A stretch of DNA of 64,000 bases, from the NCBI GenBank assembly GCA_020205615.1, contig CM035168.1, forward strand, positions 3,613,830 through 3,677,829, read 5' to 3'. The notes below the pieces were generated by a model. That model did no database searches. It was not told the DNA's origin and was given only the letters and a program-made list of their open reading frames with translations. Shown piece after piece: positions 60,925-64,000 of the stretch. Position numbers and translations under genes: made by a program. The stretch comes from Panax quinquefolius. Lineage: Eukaryota; Streptophyta; Magnoliopsida; Apiales; Araliaceae. The stretch's first letter is position 1. Each line of letters begins with the position of its first letter.

Positions 60925-62237
60925 TAGACTTAACAATATAAGTAGTTAACTGTTGGGTCAAACCATATTAATCGAAACCAAATGGGTAGGTTAACCATTT
61001 TTATTTATTCAAGTTGGTTAAAGTTTAAACCCATATTTTTAAAACAAATATAGTTAATTAAATGGTTAACCATTTTTCAACCCATATTCTATTCAATTGC
61101 ATTCCTCTCTCTCTCAGTAACCGCACCAAACACGATTATTTTTTTTTGGAACGGTGGGGGTAGAGGGTGGGTGGTGTATACATAATTTCTTAATATTAAT
61201 TTATTTTGGGAGAGAGTGGTGGGGGTGGGGGTGGGGTGGGGATGTGGGGTGGGGTGGGATGGGGTGGGAGGGGTGGGTGGGGTGGGGTATACATAATGGC
61301 TTAATATTATTTTTTGAGAGGAGTGTTGGGTGGGTGGGTGGGTAGGTGGGTGTGGGTGTGGGTGTGGGTGGGTGTGGGGTGGGGTGGGGTGGGTGGGTGG
61401 GTGGGAGTGAGGGTGGGGGGTGTGGGGTGGGGGTGGGGTGGGTATATACATAATCGCTTAATATCATTTTTTTTGGGAGTGTTGGGTGGGTGGGTGAATG
61501 GGTGGGTGGGTGGGTGGGTGGGTGAGGGTGGGGTGGGTGGGTGGGGTGGAGGGATCTGGGTAAGGGGTGGGGTGGGTGGGTAGGTAGGTGGGGGTGGGGG
61601 TGAAGGGGTGGGGTAAGGGGTATACATAATCACATAATATTATTATTTTGGTTGGATTGGGTTGGGGTGGGGTGGGGTGGGGTGGGGTGGGGTGGGGGTA
61701 AGGGTATATACATAATCATATAATATTATTTTTTTAGTGGTAGTGGGGGTGGTGGGGTGGGGATAAGGGGTTGGGTGGGTAGGTAGGTGTGGGTGGGGGG
61801 GTAGGGGTAGGGGTGGGGGTGGGGAGTGGGGGGTAAGTGGTATAAACATAATCACATAATATTATTATTTTGGGTTGGGTTGGGGTGGGGTGGGGTGGGG
61901 GTAAGGGGTATATACATAATCACATAATATTATTTTTTTTAGTGGTAGTGGTAGTGGGGTGGGGTGGGGTGGGATGGGGTGGGGTGGGGTGGGGTGGGGT
62001 AAAGAGGTATATACATAATCACATAATATTAAAGTTAAAACAGGTCTTCATGAAACCCATAACCCATAACAATATTAAAATGGTTAATATGGTTAATATG
62101 ATTTTTAACCATAACCATATAGTTCTAACCCACATTATCCATATTAAAAATGGTTAATATAGTTTTAGTTCTTAAATGGAACCATAACCATATTTTATAA
62201 ACCAAAACCAACCTATAACCATATTTTGTCAAATCTA
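60925..62237 (-). mobile_element. Non-autonomous hAT element, copy B (1313 bp), satellite-bearing
   Basis: Starts TAGACTTAACAATATAAG and ends with the complement of TAGATTTGACAAAATATGG. It has a perfect 8-bp duplication CTTGAGAC at 60917-60924 and 62238-62245. The first 190 bp match the inverse of 58130-58314 and the last 180 bp the inverse of 57575-57720, so it belongs to the same family as copy A in opposite orientation. The interior is replaced or expanded by the G-rich composite satellite at 61148-62010. Confidence 0.9.
61148..62010 (+). repeat. (TGGGG)n / AT-spacer composite satellite
   Basis: Long arrays of TGGGG, GGGT and related units on the plus strand, interrupted eight times by a nearly constant AT-rich spacer of about 30-35 bp (GTATA(TA)CATAATCACATAATATTATTTT type, beginning near 61176, 61287, 61442, 61619, 61704, 61840, 61908 and 62007). 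Spacer intervals range from about 70 to 180 bp. The G-rich strand has many consecutive G4 runs and should fold into G-quadruplexes. Frames over it (PTPPHPHP or GGWVGWG residues) are artefacts. Confidence 0.95.
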
Positions 62238-62245
62238 CTTGAGAC

Positions 62246-62409
62246 CCCAAAAAAGTTTAGATCGGCCTTGCTCTAAACACAACTTTTATCAAAATTTTAT
62301 TTATTACAATATTTTTCTAATATTTCTCATGATAATATTCAATTTACGTGTTCAAGTATAGTTTTATTAATAATACATTACTGAGATTAGTTCGTTTATA
62401 GTAAGAATA

Positions 62410-62461
<52 letters not shown>

Positions 62462-62616
62462 TTGAAACAGTCTAAAAAGAATATTTATTTTTAAAGCAGA
62501 CTAAAATAAATAAGAGTAAAAGGTCTCTTAGATCGCCATAATTAGATCACTTTCAATATAACATCATTTGATCGTTAATTTAATAGTCTGACCGTACAGA
62601 TGTAATGAGCATATAA
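62246..62616. other. Intergenic with (AT)n at 62411-62457
   Basis: AT-rich, no gene. The (AT)n microsatellite has about 23 units. Confidence 0.6.
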
Positions 62617-62810
62617 TGTGAGACCCCAGATTTTATGAATAAATATTTAATTTTCTCTAAATAATATTTTTGAATATTATGGTGTGAATTTGATATAATG
62701 TTATAGTTGTGGGTAGTATTTTAAATTTTGTAATGTATGCAAGTTGTTATATAATATTCGATTGGTCGGAGAATATTCTTTTTGTCGGGAAATATCCGTA
62801 CGACGGTATA
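62617..62810 (+). mobile_element. LTR 5' fragment, interrupted
   Basis: Starts TGTGAGACCCCAGATTTT, matching the start of the LTR at 2086 (TGTAAGACCCCAAATT), and continues collinearly in diverged form (GGATTTGAT/GTGGGTA-like and GGGGAATATT-like blocks). It is cut after 194 bp by the inverted LTR that begins at 62811. Confidence 0.7.
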
Positions 62811-64000
62811 TGTGACGCCCCCAAAATAAGTATACATCACCTATTCTGAGTCGCCAAATACATGGTACAGGATACAAATACGATCTTTAATATACAACAA
62901 GAAAGTCATGAGTTTTAATACAAATATTATCTTACTGTATAATATCCACTCTCGAGAATAAGTCCTCGAAGACATTTATTGTCACACTATTTAATAGAAT
63001 AGTGAGGACTACTAATACTATCATCCGGATCGTCACTCGTTCCCATTGAGTCCCTACCACGTTCTTATTTCTTGAAGAGAACGATAAAAGAAAGGGTGAG
63101 CTTAACTAGCCTTTAAAAAATATTATGACTAAGATAATGCATAATAAATTATCATTAGTCTTCAACAATGTTAAACTGATAAAATACAATAGACATCAAG
63201 TTTAACTCCGGTGAACATGCTGATCTATTAAAAGAGTCAGTAGAGAATAAAATCTACTATCTTTTATGATTTAAAAGTTTTTCATCACTTTTATCATTTG
63301 GGACTCGACAATAAATAATCCACATCATCCCTGCACTACGGCCAATGATATTTATTAGTATCACAACCACAAATTATCCATGCATTACGGACCAAAGATA
63401 TTCGTGTATTCATCAATGATCATGATCATAGCAATAACTGTCCATCAATACACTACGGGCCAATGAGAACTTTTACCACATCATTTGTAACATTACGATC
63501 ATGATTATACCGATTAATCCCTGGTCATAATCATACCAAGTCCATCTATGCACTACAGGCCACAGATGACTTTCAACATAATATAAACATGAGGATGATG
63601 ACAATGATATAAGAATTCAATAAAACAAGTTCAAGAATTAATTTATTCAGAACTAATAACGTCCAAATTGTTAATATGATACTTCTTTGTAGAGTAAAAA
63701 TTAAAGAATGCTCAGAAGAATATTTTCATGAAAAGATACTGGATGAAGCGCAAATATCAAGGATATTCCACTAATTTCAAGGAGTGTAGAAGTCAAAACT
63801 TTAACCAACTGAGTATAATAAAGACTAGAATAACAAAAGAAATCACCAGGCATGTGATAAACCGCACAGACAGGTTATTCCAACAGAATAATAAATAACG
63901 GAACCAAGTCAGGTGAAATTCGCACCGACAGGATATTCTAACAGAATAATAAAGAATGGAATAACAACAGAAATTACCATGCATGCGATAGACCGCATAG
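62811..64000 (-). mobile_element. Inverted LTR of the same gypsy family, runs off window
   Basis: Begins TGTGACGCCCCCAAAATAAG, the complement of the LTR end at 6043, and is collinear with 4900-6043 in reverse (blocks around GGTGAGCTTAACTAGCC, CGTCCAAATTGTTAATATGA, and CCAGGCATGTGATA...). The element body, if present, lies beyond the right edge. Confidence 0.85.

Noticed and set aside
61148..62010. Telomere-like or interstitial telomeric repeat
   Set aside because: The unit is TGGGG/GGGGT with no TTTAGGG, the plant telomere repeat.
61089..62157. Overlapping frames rich in Pro-Thr-His or Gly-Trp-Val
   Set aside because: They are readings of the (TGGGG)n satellite, open only because the repeat lacks stop codons.

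Overview
This is a window of plant nuclear DNA: AT-rich, with short spliced genes widely spaced, (TA)n microsatellites, MITEs and LTR-retrotransposon debris. The gene set (HD-ZIP IV factor, plastid sugar-phosphate translocator, Qa-SNARE, VUP protein) points to a eudicot. The SNARE gene keeps a duplicated terminal exon of the kind reported for dicots that host arbuscular mycorrhiza. I cannot name the species.

Layout. 1-6043: decayed Ty3/gypsy element (gag-pol remnant, a 2.8-kb LTR and a second LTR piece). 6044-14883: no gene I recognise; nested DNA transposons at 11196-12314. 14884-23127 (minus): complete SYP132-type syntaxin gene of 13 coding exons, plus a second equal-length terminal exon 3.4 kb downstream. 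23792-34184: MITEs, a broken MFAP1 copy (27140-27905) and repeats. 34185-34777 (minus): VUP-like gene. 41057-45769 (plus): HD-ZIP IV gene closest to HDG2, 11 coding exons, two L1 boxes and a TATA box upstream. 49129-50758 (minus): glucose-6-phosphate/phosphate translocator, 5 exons. 55603-59953 (minus): tandem pair of TMEM97-like (EXPERA) genes. 57575-62237: three hAT-type insertions around that pair, one carrying a (TGGGG)n composite satellite of about 860 bp. 62617-64000: nested LTR pieces of the same family as at the left end, the last one inverted.

The genes are not an operon or a recognisable cluster. Each belongs to a different process: plasma-membrane exocytosis (SYP132), vascular development (VUP), epidermal identity (HDG2), carbon import into plastids (GPT) and probably ER sterol/lipid handling (TMEM97-like). 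The points most worth attention are the duplicated SYP132 terminal exon, the G-rich satellite inside a hAT element, and the divergence of the TMEM97 pair (lost splice donor, lost KKXX signal, promoter-proximal transposon).

Exon boundaries were placed by hand from GT/AG sites, reading-frame continuity and remembered family sequences. No alignment or database search was run.
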